Below are positions 1-15,468 of a stretch of 64,000 nt of DNA, piece by piece. Numbering within the stretch: position 1 is the stretch's first letter; each line of letters begins with the position of its first letter. This DNA comes from Mycobacterium decipiens (GTDB lineage Bacteria; Actinomycetota; Actinomycetes; Mycobacteriales; Mycobacteriaceae). The stretch spans positions 3,906,001-3,970,000 of the forward strand of contig NZ_OY970459.1 of NCBI RefSeq assembly GCF_963853665.1, given 5' to 3'. The notes beneath the pieces are model-generated. The model did no database searches. It was not told the origin of the DNA and was given only the letters and a program-made list of their open reading frames with translations. Made by a program: the position numbers and the translations under genes.

Positions 1-3236
<3,236 letters not shown>

Positions 3237-3365
3237 GTTCGCGCAGCTGAACGGCGCGAGTGAGGAGCCGGGCAATCGGGTGACCGGCTCCAGCGCCCCC
3301 GCCAGAATCGGGGACCGCCGGTACCGGTTAACCTCGATCACGAACCGAGTTGAGGGAGAGCGCTC

Positions 3366-4190
3366 ATGGAGGGGTTCGCTGGGAAGGTCGCCGTGGTTAC
3401 CGGCGCAGGATCGGGTATCGGGCAAGCGCTGGCAATCGAGCTGGCCCGCTCCGGTGCCAAGCTGGCGATCAGCGACGTCGACACCGAAGGCCTGGCACGC
3501 ACCGAAGACCAACTGAAGGCGATTGGCACCCAGGTCAAGACCGATCGCCTCGACGTGACCGAGCGCGCGGCCTTCCTGGCCTACGCCGACGCGGTCAACG
3601 AGCACTTCGGCAAGGTGAACCAGATCTACAACAACGCCGGCATCGCCTTCACCGGCGACGTCGAAGTGAGCCAGTTCAAGGACATCGAACGGGTGATGGA
3701 CGTCGATTTCTGGGGCGTGGTGAACGGCACCAAGGCGTTCCTTCCGCATTTGATCGCCTCAGGGGACGGTCACGTCATCAACATCTCCAGTGTGTTCGGG
3801 TTGTTCTCGGTGCCGGGACAAGCGGCGTACAACTCGGCCAAGTTCGCGGTCCGCGGCTTCACCGAGGCATTGCGTCAAGAAATGGTGCTGGCCGGCCACC
3901 CGGTGCGGGTGACGACGGTGCACCCCGGGGGTATCAGGACCGCGATCGCCCGCAATGCATCCGCCGCCGAGGGATTGGACCAGGCCGAGCTGGCCAGCGC
4001 GTTCGACAAGCGGGTGGCCCGTACCAGCCCGCAACGAGCCGCGCACATCATCCTGGCAGCGGTGCGCAGGAACAAGGCTCGGGTGCTGGTCGGTCCGGAC
4101 GCCAAGGTCTTGGATCTATTGGTACGGCTGACCGGTTCTGGATATCAAGGGGTGTTCCTGCCCGTAGTCAGCCGGCTGATCCCCCGCTGA
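3366..4190 (+). CDS. Short-chain dehydrogenase/reductase (Rv1245c-like)
   Basis: 274-aa classical SDR. The N-terminal Rossmann motif VTGAGSGIGQALA (residues ~11-23) binds NAD(P); NNAG follows near residue 90, the catalytic serine is in INISSVFG and the catalytic pair is YNSAK. A purine-rich stretch (GAGGGAGAG) precedes the ATG at 3366. The substrate cannot be read from sequence; SDRs of this type in mycobacteria act on lipid or steroid-like alcohols and ketones. It is transcribed in the same direction as kgd and converges with lpqZ, from which it is separated by ~110 bp with no recognisable feature. Confidence 0.93.
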   Translation: MEGFAGKVAVVTGAGSGIGQALAIELARSGAKLAISDVDTEGLARTEDQLKAIGTQVKTDRLDVTERAAFLAYADAVNEHFGKVNQIYNNAGIAFTGDVEVSQFKDIERVMDVDFWGVVNGTKAFLPHLIASGDGHVINISSVFGLFSVPGQAAYNSAKFAVRGFTEALRQEMVLAGHPVRVTTVHPGGIRTAIARNASAAEGLDQAELASAFDKRVARTSPQRAAHIILAAVRRNKARVLVGPDAKVLDLLVRLTGSGYQGVFLPVVSRLIPR

Positions 4191-4300
4191 CTACGGCGTC
4201 TGGTCCATCCGCCCGCACTGCGGTGAGGGCGCCCAAACGTCGAAAATCACGCCCCGCGTGCAGGATCGACGCCACCGACGCACATTCGATGGCGAGGACC

Positions 4301-5161
4301 TCATCGCCCCAGCGGGTGTTCGGCTAACCACCCACTGGCCACCGCAAGCGGAGCCGCGCCGCCGGCCACTTGGCGGCGCATCTCGGCCAGGGCGGCGGTG
4401 TCCAGGACGCCGGCTATTTCGTTGATCGCCAGTAACTGCCGATCGGTCAGCGCGTTGCGGCGATACAGCGGCACCAGGTTCTCGGCCCGGATCAGCGCGG
4501 GTTTGCCGCCGGCCAAAACGACGAGGTCGCCGGGAATGTCGGGGTCGGCAGTGGTGGTCCAGGCCACGGTCAGCTGGCCGGACCGCAGCGCGGTCAACAT
4601 CGATGTGCCATTGCCAAATTCACGCGGGGCCGGCAGCCGGCAGGATCCCACTACCGCGGGCGTGTGGGCGCCAGCGACGCGCCCGACCACCAACCCACCG
4701 CAGTGGCTGGGCAGCAGGCTGAGATCGCTACCGCCCCAGGCCTTGGCGGTGGGTTGAGTCACCAACAGCGCGGGTTTGTCCTCGGCGGCGGTGGTGTAGT
4801 CGCCGGCCGCGATGCCCTCGGGTAGGGCCGAGATCATCGCGCGGTAGACCTGGGCGTCGGAGAGCACCGACGCGTCGGGCTGCAAGGTGTGCAACAGCTG
4901 GCCGGTGAAGACGGGCACGACGGTGAATACCCCGGAGTCCAATTTCGCGATCGGGTCGGCGGCGGTTTCGGGGCGCGCCGCGAAACCGTATGACCGCAAC
5001 GCCGCGACGTAGATGCCGGCCAGCAGGACCGACTCGGCGTCCGGCGTGGATCCGACTGCCAACTCCGGGTGGCGATCGGTGGTGTCGGCCGAGCAGCCAG
5101 CCACGCCAGAAATCGCAAGCACAGCGGCGAGCAACAACGCGAGGAGCCTAATGATCCTCAC
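4301..5161 (-). CDS. lpqZ: Substrate-binding lipoprotein LpqZ
   Basis: The GTG start at 5161 gives a 286-aa protein beginning VRIIRLLALLLAAVLAIS, a lipoprotein signal peptide ending in the lipobox VAGC. An upstream extension to 5263 is open but would bury the signal peptide, so it was rejected. The mature part resembles periplasmic binding proteins of the glycine betaine/OpuAC type (SVLLAGIYVAALRSYGF; later GTSMLTALRSGQLTVAWTT). It is expected to be lipid-anchored outside the membrane; no permease or ATPase is adjacent, so the ligand is unknown. In H37Rv I recall PE_PGRS23 and vapBC33 between this gene and mdh; here the next gene is 133 bp away. Confidence 0.9.
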   Translation of the reverse strand: MRIIRLLALLLAAVLAISGVAGCSADTTDRHPELAVGSTPDAESVLLAGIYVAALRSYGFAARPETAADPIAKLDSGVFTVVPVFTGQLLHTLQPDASVLSDAQVYRAMISALPEGIAAGDYTTAAEDKPALLVTQPTAKAWGGSDLSLLPSHCGGLVVGRVAGAHTPAVVGSCRLPAPREFGNGTSMLTALRSGQLTVAWTTTADPDIPGDLVVLAGGKPALIRAENLVPLYRRNALTDRQLLAINEIAGVLDTAALAEMRRQVAGGAAPLAVASGWLAEHPLGR

Positions 5162-5294
5162 CCGATCCCCCCATCCCACCGATGGGCTGCATGCGTTCAA
5201 TCCGCGTGCCGGGTTCGTCCCGGGAAACCCCCGGCACCGCGACCGGCGCCTAGGGGTCAACACGGCCTAACCGGCTGACCTGACGCCAGGGCAG

Positions 5295-6284
5295 TCAGAT
5301 CAGACCCAGCTCGGTGACCGCGCTGCGCTCGTCGGCTAGCTCGGCGGTCGACTTGTCGATCCGGCCGCGGGAGAAGCCGTCGATCTCCAGGCCACCGACG
5401 ATGGACCAGTTCCCGTTCTTGGTGGTCACCGGGAACGAGGAAATCAGGCCCTCCGGCACGCCATAAGACCCGTCGGAAACAACCGCCATCGACACCCAGT
5501 CGTCCGCCGGGGTGCCCAGTAACCAATCCCGCGCGGCGTCGGTTGTCGCCGACGCGGCCGAGGCGGCCGACGATGCGCCGCGCGCGTCGATGATCGCCGC
5601 ACCGCGCTTGGCGACCGTGGGGATGAAGTAGTCCTCGATCCAGGCCTGGTCACCCACGACCTCGGCCGCATTCTTGCCGCCGACCTCGGCGTGGAACAGG
5701 TCGGGGTACTGGGTGGCCGAGTGGTTGCCCCAGATCGTCATCTTCTTGATGTCGGTGACCGCGGCACCGGTCTTCGCGGCCAGCTGCGAGATGGCCCGAT
5801 TGTGGTCCAGACGGGTCAACGCGGAGAACCGCTCCCGCGGGATGTCGGGGGCGTTGGTCATCGCGATTAGCGCATTGGTGTTGGCCGGATTGCCGGTCAC
5901 GCCGACGCGAACGTCATCCGCGGCGACCTCGTTGAGGGCTTTGCCCTGAGCGGTGAAGATCGCCCCGTTGGCCTCGAGCAGGTCACTTCGTTCCATGCCC
6001 GGGCCCCGCGGACGGGCGCCGACCAGCAGGGCCAGGTTGACACCGTTGAAGATCTTGTTGGGATCCGCACCGATCTCCACGCCGGCTAGTAATCTGAACG
6101 CGCAGTCGTCGAGTTCCATCACCACACCCTCAAGCGCCTTGAGCGCCGGCTCGATCTCGAGCAACCGCAGCTCGATTGGGCGGTCGGGGCCCAGCAACGA
6201 GCCGCTGGCCAGGCGGAACAACAGGCTGTAGCCGATCTGGCCGGCGGCACCGGTCACGGCGACCTTGAGAGGACTAGCACTCAC
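5295..6284 (-). CDS. mdh: Malate dehydrogenase
   Basis: 329-aa NAD-dependent malate dehydrogenase of the TCA cycle, converting malate to oxaloacetate in the cytosol. Start is GTG ([10 protein letters not shown]). Visible landmarks are the nucleotide-binding loop [15 protein letters not shown], the mobile loop region [15 protein letters not shown] with its substrate-binding arginines, [13 protein letters not shown], and the catalytic-histidine segment [12 protein letters not shown]. Length is the family norm. It is divergent from corA, with ~180 bp between the starts. Confidence 0.96.
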   Translation of the reverse strand: MSASPLKVAVTGAAGQIGYSLLFRLASGSLLGPDRPIELRLLEIEPALKALEGVVMELDDCAFRLLAGVEIGADPNKIFNGVNLALLVGARPRGPGMERSDLLEANGAIFTAQGKALNEVAADDVRVGVTGNPANTNALIAMTNAPDIPRERFSALTRLDHNRAISQLAAKTGAAVTDIKKMTIWGNHSATQYPDLFHAEVGGKNAAEVVGDQAWIEDYFIPTVAKRGAAIIDARGASSAASAASATTDAARDWLLGTPADDWVSMAVVSDGSYGVPEGLISSFPVTTKNGNWSIVGGLEIDGFSRGRIDKSTAELADERSAVTELGLI

Positions 6285-6466
6285 GTCGGTTCTGCTCCTT
6301 ACGGATTCCTATGGCTTCGGGTCGAAACTAGCGCACCCGCACCGGACCGAATTCGCCGGGCAACCGCAAATAACCCACGGCCACGACGACCTTTACCAAA
6401 TTTCATTCCAGGACGCGTAACCTGGAGCACCGCCCGATCAGACCTACCTTGCGATCGGAGATTGAT

Positions 6467-7567
6467 GTGTTCCCTGGGTTTGACGCATTGCCTGAGGCGC
6501 TCAGACCAGTCGCGCGGCCCCGGCCGCAATACGTTCAGCCCGTTCTCCAGCAGCCAGCCCAAGCCTTGGTCGACTGCGGCGTCTATGTCGCTGGCCAGCG
6601 GCTGCCCAGCAAGTACACCTACGCCGCCGCGGTGCGCGAGGTGCGCCAGATCGAACTGGCGGGGCAGGAAGCGTTCGTCTGGATCGGGCTACACGAGCCC
6701 GATGAAAGCCAGATGCAGGACGTGGCCGACGTTTTCGGATTGCACCCGCTGGCAGTCGAGGACGCCGTGCACGCCCACCAGCGGCCCAAGTTGGAGCGCT
6801 ACGACGAGACGCTGTTCCTCGTCCTAAAGACCGTCAATTACGTCCCGCACGAATCGGTGGTGTTGGCCCGCGAGATCGTCGAAACCGGTGAAATCATGAT
6901 CTTCGTCGGCAAGGACTTTGTGGTCACCGTCCGCCACGGCGAACACGGCGGGCTGTCCGACGTGCGCAAGCGGATGGATGCCGACGCCGAGCATCTGCGG
7001 TTGGGACCGTATGCGGTGATGCACGCCATCGCCGACTACGTCGTGGACCACTACCTCGAGGTGACCAACCTGATGGAGACCGATATCGACAGCATCGAGG
7101 AAGTGGCTTTCGCGCCGGGCCGCAAGCTCGACGTCGAACCGATCTATCTGCTCAAACGGGAAGTGGTCGAGCTGCGCCGATGCGTGAACCCGCTGTCGAC
7201 CGCATTCCAGCGAATGCAGACCGAGAACAAAGACCTCATTTCGAAAGAAGTGCGCCGCTACCTGCGCGACGTCGCCGACCACCAGACCGAAGCCGCCGAC
7301 CAGATCGCCAGCTACGACGACATGCTCAACTCGCTGGTGCAGGCGGCGCTGGCCCGGGTCGGCATGCAGCAGAACATGGACATGCGCAAGATATCGGCGT
7401 GGGCGGGTATCATCGCGGTCCCCACCATGATCGCGGGCATCTACGGCATGAACTTCCACTTCATGCCCGAGCTGGACTCGAGGTGGGGTTATCCGGCGGT
7501 GATCGGCAGCATGGTCGTCGTCTGCTTGTTCCTGTATGGCGTTTTCCGTAACCGAAACTGGCTTTAG
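6467..7567 (+). CDS. corA: Magnesium/cobalt transporter CorA
   Basis: 366 aa from the GTG at 6467, which has GGAG at 6456-6459 seven bases upstream; a TTG at 6449 would add six residues but lacks such a site. The protein has the large N-terminal cytoplasmic domain of CorA channels, a long helical stalk, then two C-terminal membrane helices. The pore signature YGMN is present (IYGMNFHFMPELD), followed by the last helix and the positively charged tail FRNRNWL. It forms homopentameric Mg2+ channels in the inner membrane. It converges with the SUFU-domain gene, 22 bp away. Confidence 0.96.
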   Translation: MFPGFDALPEALRPVARPRPQYVQPVLQQPAQALVDCGVYVAGQRLPSKYTYAAAVREVRQIELAGQEAFVWIGLHEPDESQMQDVADVFGLHPLAVEDAVHAHQRPKLERYDETLFLVLKTVNYVPHESVVLAREIVETGEIMIFVGKDFVVTVRHGEHGGLSDVRKRMDADAEHLRLGPYAVMHAIADYVVDHYLEVTNLMETDIDSIEEVAFAPGRKLDVEPIYLLKREVVELRRCVNPLSTAFQRMQTENKDLISKEVRRYLRDVADHQTEAADQIASYDDMLNSLVQAALARVGMQQNMDMRKISAWAGIIAVPTMIAGIYGMNFHFMPELDSRWGYPAVIGSMVVVCLFLYGVFRNRNWL

Positions 7568-7589
7568 CTCGATCTGGCTCCGGCGGGGC

Positions 7590-8183
7590 CTAGCGAGGTT
7601 GTGCGGCCGGCCGATACGGATCCAGCACATCGACGCGATCGTTCTGCCACGCCTCTCGCATCGCGTCCACACCCTTGAGCCGCACCCAGGCCGCCTCGGT
7701 CGCTGTGATGGGCGTCGCGGACAGAAAGCGCACCGGGTCACCCGGTGGTTGCAGCGCTAGCTCAGGAATATCGCTGCGGCCCAACAACACCGCGGTGAAC
7801 GGCACCCGGCCCGAGTGCCGTGCCCAGAGCGGGGAGCCCAGGTCGATCAGCGCGTCCGGTGCTAGCACCACGCCATCGACGGCCGGTGTCGCCGCCAGTA
7901 CCGCCAGGCTGCGCGCCAGCCCGGTGACCGGCCCGGGACTGCGTAGGCACAGCACAACCTCAGCACGGGGGCCACGTGCCCGGTCGGGGAGCATCTGGGT
8001 GGGATCGAGCATCGGGTGACGCGAGCAGCCCAGCGATACGTAGTGCACCAATCCGTCTGGCGCGGAGCGGAATCGCAGCACCTCGATGGTTTCGGCACCC
8101 AGGAAGGTCACGCTAGCGGACTCGGGCTCGGTGCCGAAGTGGTCGCGCAGGTGTGCGCGTACTTGGTCGACGGTCTGCGTCAC
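7590..8183 (-). CDS. Suppressor of fused (SUFU) domain protein, coupled to sugC
   Basis: 197-aa protein starting at GTG 8183; the start overlaps the sugC stop as GTGA, so translation is probably coupled. The N-terminal part (VTFLGAETIEVLRFRS, then VHYVSLGCSRHPM) and the later EVVLCLR look like the SUFU family, which in bacteria is of unknown role and often occurs with toxin or immunity genes. I do not recall this gene in H37Rv, where sugC is directly followed by corA. No signal peptide or membrane helix is evident. The family call is moderately sure; the function, including any link to trehalose uptake, is unknown. Confidence 0.75.
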   Translation of the reverse strand: MTQTVDQVRAHLRDHFGTEPESASVTFLGAETIEVLRFRSAPDGLVHYVSLGCSRHPMLDPTQMLPDRARGPRAEVVLCLRSPGPVTGLARSLAVLAATPAVDGVVLAPDALIDLGSPLWARHSGRVPFTAVLLGRSDIPELALQPPGDPVRFLSATPITATEAAWVRLKGVDAMREAWQNDRVDVLDPYRPAAQPR

Positions 8184-9367
8184 TTCGGGGTGGGCGCAGC
8201 AACCGTCAGGTTTACGCCGGAGTCGGCGTCGAACACCGCAAGTTTGGCGGTGTCAAAAGCCAACTCGATCGATTGCCCGATGGCTGCCCTCGATTCAGCG
8301 GAAACCCGCGCCACGAACTGATTCTCGTGCGCCTCCGACTCCCCGTCCACACCAGCCAGTTCGTCCAACTGCGCGGCATGCACGGCACAACCCGCGGTGG
8401 TGAAGTACACGTATTTGTCGGAGCCCAGCGATTCGACCAGGTTGACCTTCACCTGGAAGACCAGCGCCCTGATGCGCTGGTACGCGTCGATCAATGCTGC
8501 GTCCTGGATACGCTCCGGCCGCACCCCGACGATGACGTTTTCCGGTTTCGGGTGCCCGGCGATCACCTCCCGGATTTCCGGCGCCAACGTCACCTCGCCG
8601 AACGGCAGGTTCAGTCCGATCGAGTTCAGCGTGGCTGGGAAGAAATTCATGGCCGGCGAGCCGATAAAGCCCGCGACGAATAGATTGGCGGGCCGCTCGT
8701 AAAGCTCTTCAGGCGTGCCGATCTGCTGTGCGACACCCCCGTGCATCACCACCACGCGATCACCCAACGTCATTGCCTCGGTCTGGTCGTGAGTGACGTA
8801 GACGGTGGTGGTGCCCAGTCTCCGCTGCAGCTGGGCAATCTCGCCGCGCATCTGTACCCGCAGTTTTGCGTCCAGGTTGGACAGCGGCTCGTCCATCAGA
8901 AACGCCTTGGGATGGCGCACGATAGCCCTGCCCATCGCGACCCGCTGTCGCTGGCCACCCGACAATTGCGAGGGCTTGCGGTCCAAAAGAGCGGTCAGGT
9001 CGAGGATTTTTGCAGTCTCGGAGACCTTCTGCGCAATATCAGCCTTCTTCATCTTCGCCAAGGTCAGCGGGAACGCGATGTTCTGCCGCACCGTCATATG
9101 CGGGTACAGCGCGTACGACTGGAACACCATTGCGATGTCGCGGTCCTTTGGCGCCTTCTCGTTTACCCGCTCGCCGCCGATCCGCAGTTCTCCCGACGAG
9201 ATATCTTCAAGTCCAGCAATCATATTCAGTGTCGTGGTCTTGCCACAGCCGGAAGGGCCAACCAGGATCAGGAATTCGCCGTCGGCGATGGTGATGTTGA
9301 GGTCGCGCACCGCTGAGTGACCGTCGGGGTAACTCTTGTTGACGTGCTCAAGCACAATTTCGGCCAT
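8180..9367 (-). CDS. sugC: Trehalose ABC importer, ATP-binding protein SugC
   Basis: 395-aa ABC ATPase of the MalK/UgpC type. Walker A is GPSGCGKTT (near residue 38), the signature is LSGGQRQRVAMGRAIVR, Walker B is AFLMDEPLSNLD and the H-loop is VYVTHDQTEAM; the C-terminal ~150 residues form the TOBE-like regulatory domain. It energises LpqY-SugA-SugB, which in M. tuberculosis recovers trehalose released during mycolate transfer. ATG at 9367 follows an AGGGA-type site just after sugB, which ends at 9372. Confidence 0.97.
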   Translation of the reverse strand: MAEIVLEHVNKSYPDGHSAVRDLNITIADGEFLILVGPSGCGKTTTLNMIAGLEDISSGELRIGGERVNEKAPKDRDIAMVFQSYALYPHMTVRQNIAFPLTLAKMKKADIAQKVSETAKILDLTALLDRKPSQLSGGQRQRVAMGRAIVRHPKAFLMDEPLSNLDAKLRVQMRGEIAQLQRRLGTTTVYVTHDQTEAMTLGDRVVVMHGGVAQQIGTPEELYERPANLFVAGFIGSPAMNFFPATLNSIGLNLPFGEVTLAPEIREVIAGHPKPENVIVGVRPERIQDAALIDAYQRIRALVFQVKVNLVESLGSDKYVYFTTAGCAVHAAQLDELAGVDGESEAHENQFVARVSAESRAAIGQSIELAFDTAKLAVFDADSGVNLTVAAPTPK

Positions 9368-9371
9368 CGCG

Positions 9372-10200
9372 CTATCCCTTCACAGCGCCAGAGGTCAACC
9401 CGGCGACAATCCGTCGTTGGAAGATTAAAACGAAGACGATGATCGGGATCGTAATCACGATCGCACCGGCCGCAATCGATCCGGTCGGCTCCTCGAATTG
9501 CGAACTGCCGGTGAAGTTGGCGATGGCCACCGGCGCGGTGATCGCCGCCTTGGTGGCGGTCAGCGATAACGCAAGCAGCAGGTCGTTCCAGGCGAAAATG
9601 AACACCAGGATCGCGGCGGTCACCAAGCCCGGCGCCGCCAGCGGCGCAATGACCCTACGGAAGGCCTGACCGGGCGTCGCGCCGTCCATCTTGGCCGCCC
9701 TCTCCAAATCCCACGGGATTTCCCGGAAGAACGCCGACAGCGTGTAGATCGCGAGTGGCAGCGCAAAGGTGATGTACGGCAAGATCAGCCCAGGCCAGGT
9801 GTCGAACAGGCCGATGGCACGTTCGATGTTGAACAACGGTGTGACCAACGAGATCGCCGGAAACATCGTGATCAGCAGGGTGGTGCCGATCAGTAGCCGC
9901 TTGCCCGGAAACTCCAGCCGGGCAACCGGGTAGGCCGCCATCGCGCCGAGCACCACCGCGATCAGGGTTGTGATCAGACCGATGCCGATGGAGTTGATCA
10001 ACGCCGAGCTGAACAATTCGCCCCGGAAGATGCCGCGGTAGTTGTCGAAAGTTACCGTCGACGGAATCAGCTTGCCGTCTTTGACCGTTGACGTCGGCTT
10101 GAGTGACAGGCTGAAAATCCACAGCACCGGGAGCAACGCGTACGCCACGATCAGGGTGTCGACAACGGCCCAGTATGTGACGCGTCGCGCGCCTGCCTGC

Positions 10201-10211
<11 letters not shown>
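9372..10211 (-). CDS. sugB: Trehalose ABC importer, permease SugB
   Basis: The ATG at 10211 gives 279 aa ([16 protein letters not shown]), overlapping the end of sugA by 11 bases; longer upstream readings only run into sugA. It has six predicted membrane helices and the binding-protein-dependent transport (EAA) loop [19 protein letters not shown], which docks to SugC. It pairs with SugA as the membrane channel of the trehalose importer. Confidence 0.95.
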
Positions 10212-13080
<2,869 letters not shown>

Positions 13081-13193
13081 CGGTTGTAATTCTCCTCCGC
13101 CCTTATTTCGAGGGCCATCGTTTCATGTCCGGTCAGGTCCAGCTACTTCCGTCACACTATCGACGCAACCCGCAAGCAACCGAGGCGTGGTGG

Positions 13194-13463
13194 ATTGCCC
13201 ACCTCCTCAGCCCGCCGTCCGGCACGCATCGTCGGCGGGCTAGACCCAATTGCCCACCTCCTCAGCCCGCCGTCCGGCACGCATCGTCGGCGGGCTAGAC
13301 CCAATTGCCCACCTCCTCAGCCCGCCGTCCGGCACGCATCGTCGGCGGGCTAGACCCAATTGCCCACCTCCTCAGCCCGCCGTCCGGCACGCATCGTCGG
13401 CGGGCTAGACCCAATTGCCCACCTCCTCAGCCCGCCGTCCGGCACGCATCGTCGGCGGGCTAG
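13194..13463. repeat. Tandem repeat, five copies of a 55 bp unit with an internal hairpin (VNTR)
   Basis: Copies start at 13194, 13249, 13304, 13359 and 13414; the last is cut to 50 bp. I see no base difference between copies. Each unit carries inverted arms AGCCCGCCG and CGGCGGGCT around a 15-base loop. The array fills most of the 393 bp between two divergent genes and stops 10 bp before the ATG at 13474. The uniform copies and non-coding position are typical of a mycobacterial VNTR whose copy number changes between strains. Confidence 0.95.
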
Positions 13464-13473
13464 GTTGATCAGC

Positions 13474-14106
13474 ATGACTGCTCCCGGCGGCTCCTCCGGC
13501 GAGAGTGCGCACGATGCCGCGGCCACACCGCGTCCAGCCGGTGAGCAACCCCCCGAACAGCCACTTTCTGACGCTCCCTGGGCGCCGCCGGCATCTTCGC
13601 CGGTGGCCGATTACCCGCCGTCCGGCTCCCCGCCTAGCTACCAGCCGGGGTATCCGCCCGACTATCCAACACCGATGCCACCCGGCGGCTACGCACCGCA
13701 CGGATACCAGCCCTCTGCCGCGTCTTCAGAGGGCTACGGTGGTGCACCGTTTCCGCCCATGCCGCCGCCATATGGGGGATCGCCGGGCGGCTACGGACCT
13801 GCCTCCTATCCGGATCCGGGCGCATATTCCGGCGGCTACTACCCGGGACCCGAATATCCGGGCGGCTACGGGCCATCGCAGCCCGGCATGAACACCATGG
13901 CGATCGTCTCGCTGATCTCGGCGTTCGTCGGCGTGTTCTGCTGCGTCGGCTCGATCGTCGGCATCGTGTTGGGCGCGATCGCCATCAACCAGATCAAGCG
14001 GACTCGTGAAGACGGCTACGGCCTGGCGGTGACCGGCATCGTGATTGGCATCGCGACCCTGCTGGTCTATTTGATCGTGGGGATCTTTACCATCCCTTCG
14101 CATTAG
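13474..14106 (+). CDS. Proline-rich DUF4190 membrane protein (Rv1233c-like)
   Basis: 210 aa from the ATG at 13474; an upstream in-frame extension runs through the tandem repeats and is not believable. Residues ~1-135 are rich in Pro, Gly and Tyr with degenerate GGY/YPGG-type repeats and look disordered and cytoplasmic. The C-terminal ~70 residues are a DUF4190 domain: two membrane helices (AIVSLISAFVGVFCCVGSI and LAVTGIVIGIATLLVYLIV) flanking the loop INQIKRTREDGYG. There is no recognisable ribosome site, and the repeat array abuts the gene, so any promoter must lie within or upstream of the repeats. Confidence 0.88.
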   Translation: MTAPGGSSGESAHDAAATPRPAGEQPPEQPLSDAPWAPPASSPVADYPPSGSPPSYQPGYPPDYPTPMPPGGYAPHGYQPSAASSEGYGGAPFPPMPPPYGGSPGGYGPASYPDPGAYSGGYYPGPEYPGGYGPSQPGMNTMAIVSLISAFVGVFCCVGSIVGIVLGAIAINQIKRTREDGYGLAVTGIVIGIATLLVYLIVGIFTIPSH

Positions 14107-14160
14107 CGACGTTGGGTAACCGTCGGTTGATCCGGCAGGCAGCTGCCTAGGCTCTCAACC

Positions 14161-15468
14161 ATGGGATCGGTCAACAGGGTGTACCTGGCGCGGCTCTCGC
14201 GGATGGTGGTGTTGGGACCGCTCGGCGAATCGTTCGGACGCGTTCGCGACATCGTGATCAGCATCAGCATCGTCCGCCAGCAACCGCGAGTGCTCGGGCT
14301 GGTGGTCGATTTGGCGACCCGCCGCAAGATTTTCGTACCGATCCTGCGGGTCGCCGCGATCGAGCCCGATGCGGTGACGCTGCGCACCGGTAACGTGTCA
14401 CTGCGGCATTTCGAGCAGCGGCCGGGCGAAGCGCTGGCTCTGGGCCAAGTGCTCGACACTCCGGTGAAAATCAACGATCCCGAACTGCCGGAGCTGGCCG
14501 GCGTCGAGGTCGTGATCACCGACCTCGGTATCGAGCAAACCCGAACTCGCGACTGGATGGTGACCAGGGTCGCCGTCCGTACGCAGCGTCGGCTGGGACG
14601 GCGCGGTCCGGTGCGCGTCGTGGACTGGCACGACGTGCAAGGATTGACGCCCTCGGCCTTGGCGATGCCGGGTCAAGATGTGGCACAGCTGCTGGACCAG
14701 TTCGAGGGGTGGAAGGCGGTGGACGTAGCCGACGCCATCCGCGGGCTACCGCCGAAGCGCCGCCACGAGGTGTTCAAAGCGCTCGGCGACGAGCGCCTGG
14801 CCGACGTCCTGCAGGAGCTGCCCGAGCAGGATCAGGCCGAGGTGTTGTCGCAACTGGGCACCGAACGCGCGGCCGACGTGCTGGAGGAGATGGATCCGGA
14901 CGACGCCGCCGACCTGCTGGGGGTCTTGAACCCGACCGATGCCGAGCTGTTGTTGACCCGGATGGACCCCGGTGACTCCGGGCGGGTACGACGGCTGCTG
15001 ACGCACTCTCCCGACACAGCGGGCGGTTTGATGACTTCCGATCCGGTGGTCCTGACCCCGGACACCTCGATTGCCGAGGCGCTGGCCCGGGTACGCGATC
15101 CCGATCTCACCCCAGCGCTGGCGTCGATGGTGTTCGTCGCGCGCCCGCCGACGGCCACGCCCACCGGGCGCTACCTCGGCTGTGTGCAATTGCAGCGGCT
15201 GCTTCGCGACCCGCCGGCCGAGCTGGTCGGCGGAATCGTGGACACCGACCTGCTCACCCTGACTCCGGAGACCCCGCTGGCCGCGGTGACTCGCTATTTT
15301 GCCGCCTACAACCTGGTCTGCGGTCCGGTGGTCGACGATGAGAACCACCTGTTGGGAGCGGTGACCGTCGACGACCTACTCGACCACCTGCTGCCGCATG
15401 ACTGGCGCGTGGATATGCAGGAGCTCGACCCCGTCGGCAGACAGGACAGACCCGGAGGATCACTGTGA
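14161..15468 (+). CDS. MgtE N-domain/CBS-domain protein with PRC-barrel-like start (Rv1232c-like)
   Basis: 435 aa. The N-terminal ~150 residues look like two PRC-barrel-type units (VLGPLGESFGRVRDIVI; VDLATRRKIFVPI). Next comes the MgtE intracellular N domain of short helical repeats (DVADAIRGLPPKRRHEVFKA, ADVLQELPEQDQAEVL) and a CBS pair (MTSDPVVLTPDTSIAEALA and GAVTVDDLLDHLLP). The five-helix membrane domain of true MgtE Mg2+ channels is missing, so it is a soluble protein, perhaps a sensor or partner of a transporter. It overlaps the next gene as GTGA. Confidence 0.88.
   Translation: MGSVNRVYLARLSRMVVLGPLGESFGRVRDIVISISIVRQQPRVLGLVVDLATRRKIFVPILRVAAIEPDAVTLRTGNVSLRHFEQRPGEALALGQVLDTPVKINDPELPELAGVEVVITDLGIEQTRTRDWMVTRVAVRTQRRLGRRGPVRVVDWHDVQGLTPSALAMPGQDVAQLLDQFEGWKAVDVADAIRGLPPKRRHEVFKALGDERLADVLQELPEQDQAEVLSQLGTERAADVLEEMDPDDAADLLGVLNPTDAELLLTRMDPGDSGRVRRLLTHSPDTAGGLMTSDPVVLTPDTSIAEALARVRDPDLTPALASMVFVARPPTATPTGRYLGCVQLQRLLRDPPAELVGGIVDTDLLTLTPETPLAAVTRYFAAYNLVCGPVVDDENHLLGAVTVDDLLDHLLPHDWRVDMQELDPVGRQDRPGGSL

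Noticed and set aside
13194..13463. Array of regular repeats that could suggest CRISPR
   Set aside because: The units are directly joined and identical, with no variable spacers and no cas genes; it is a VNTR.
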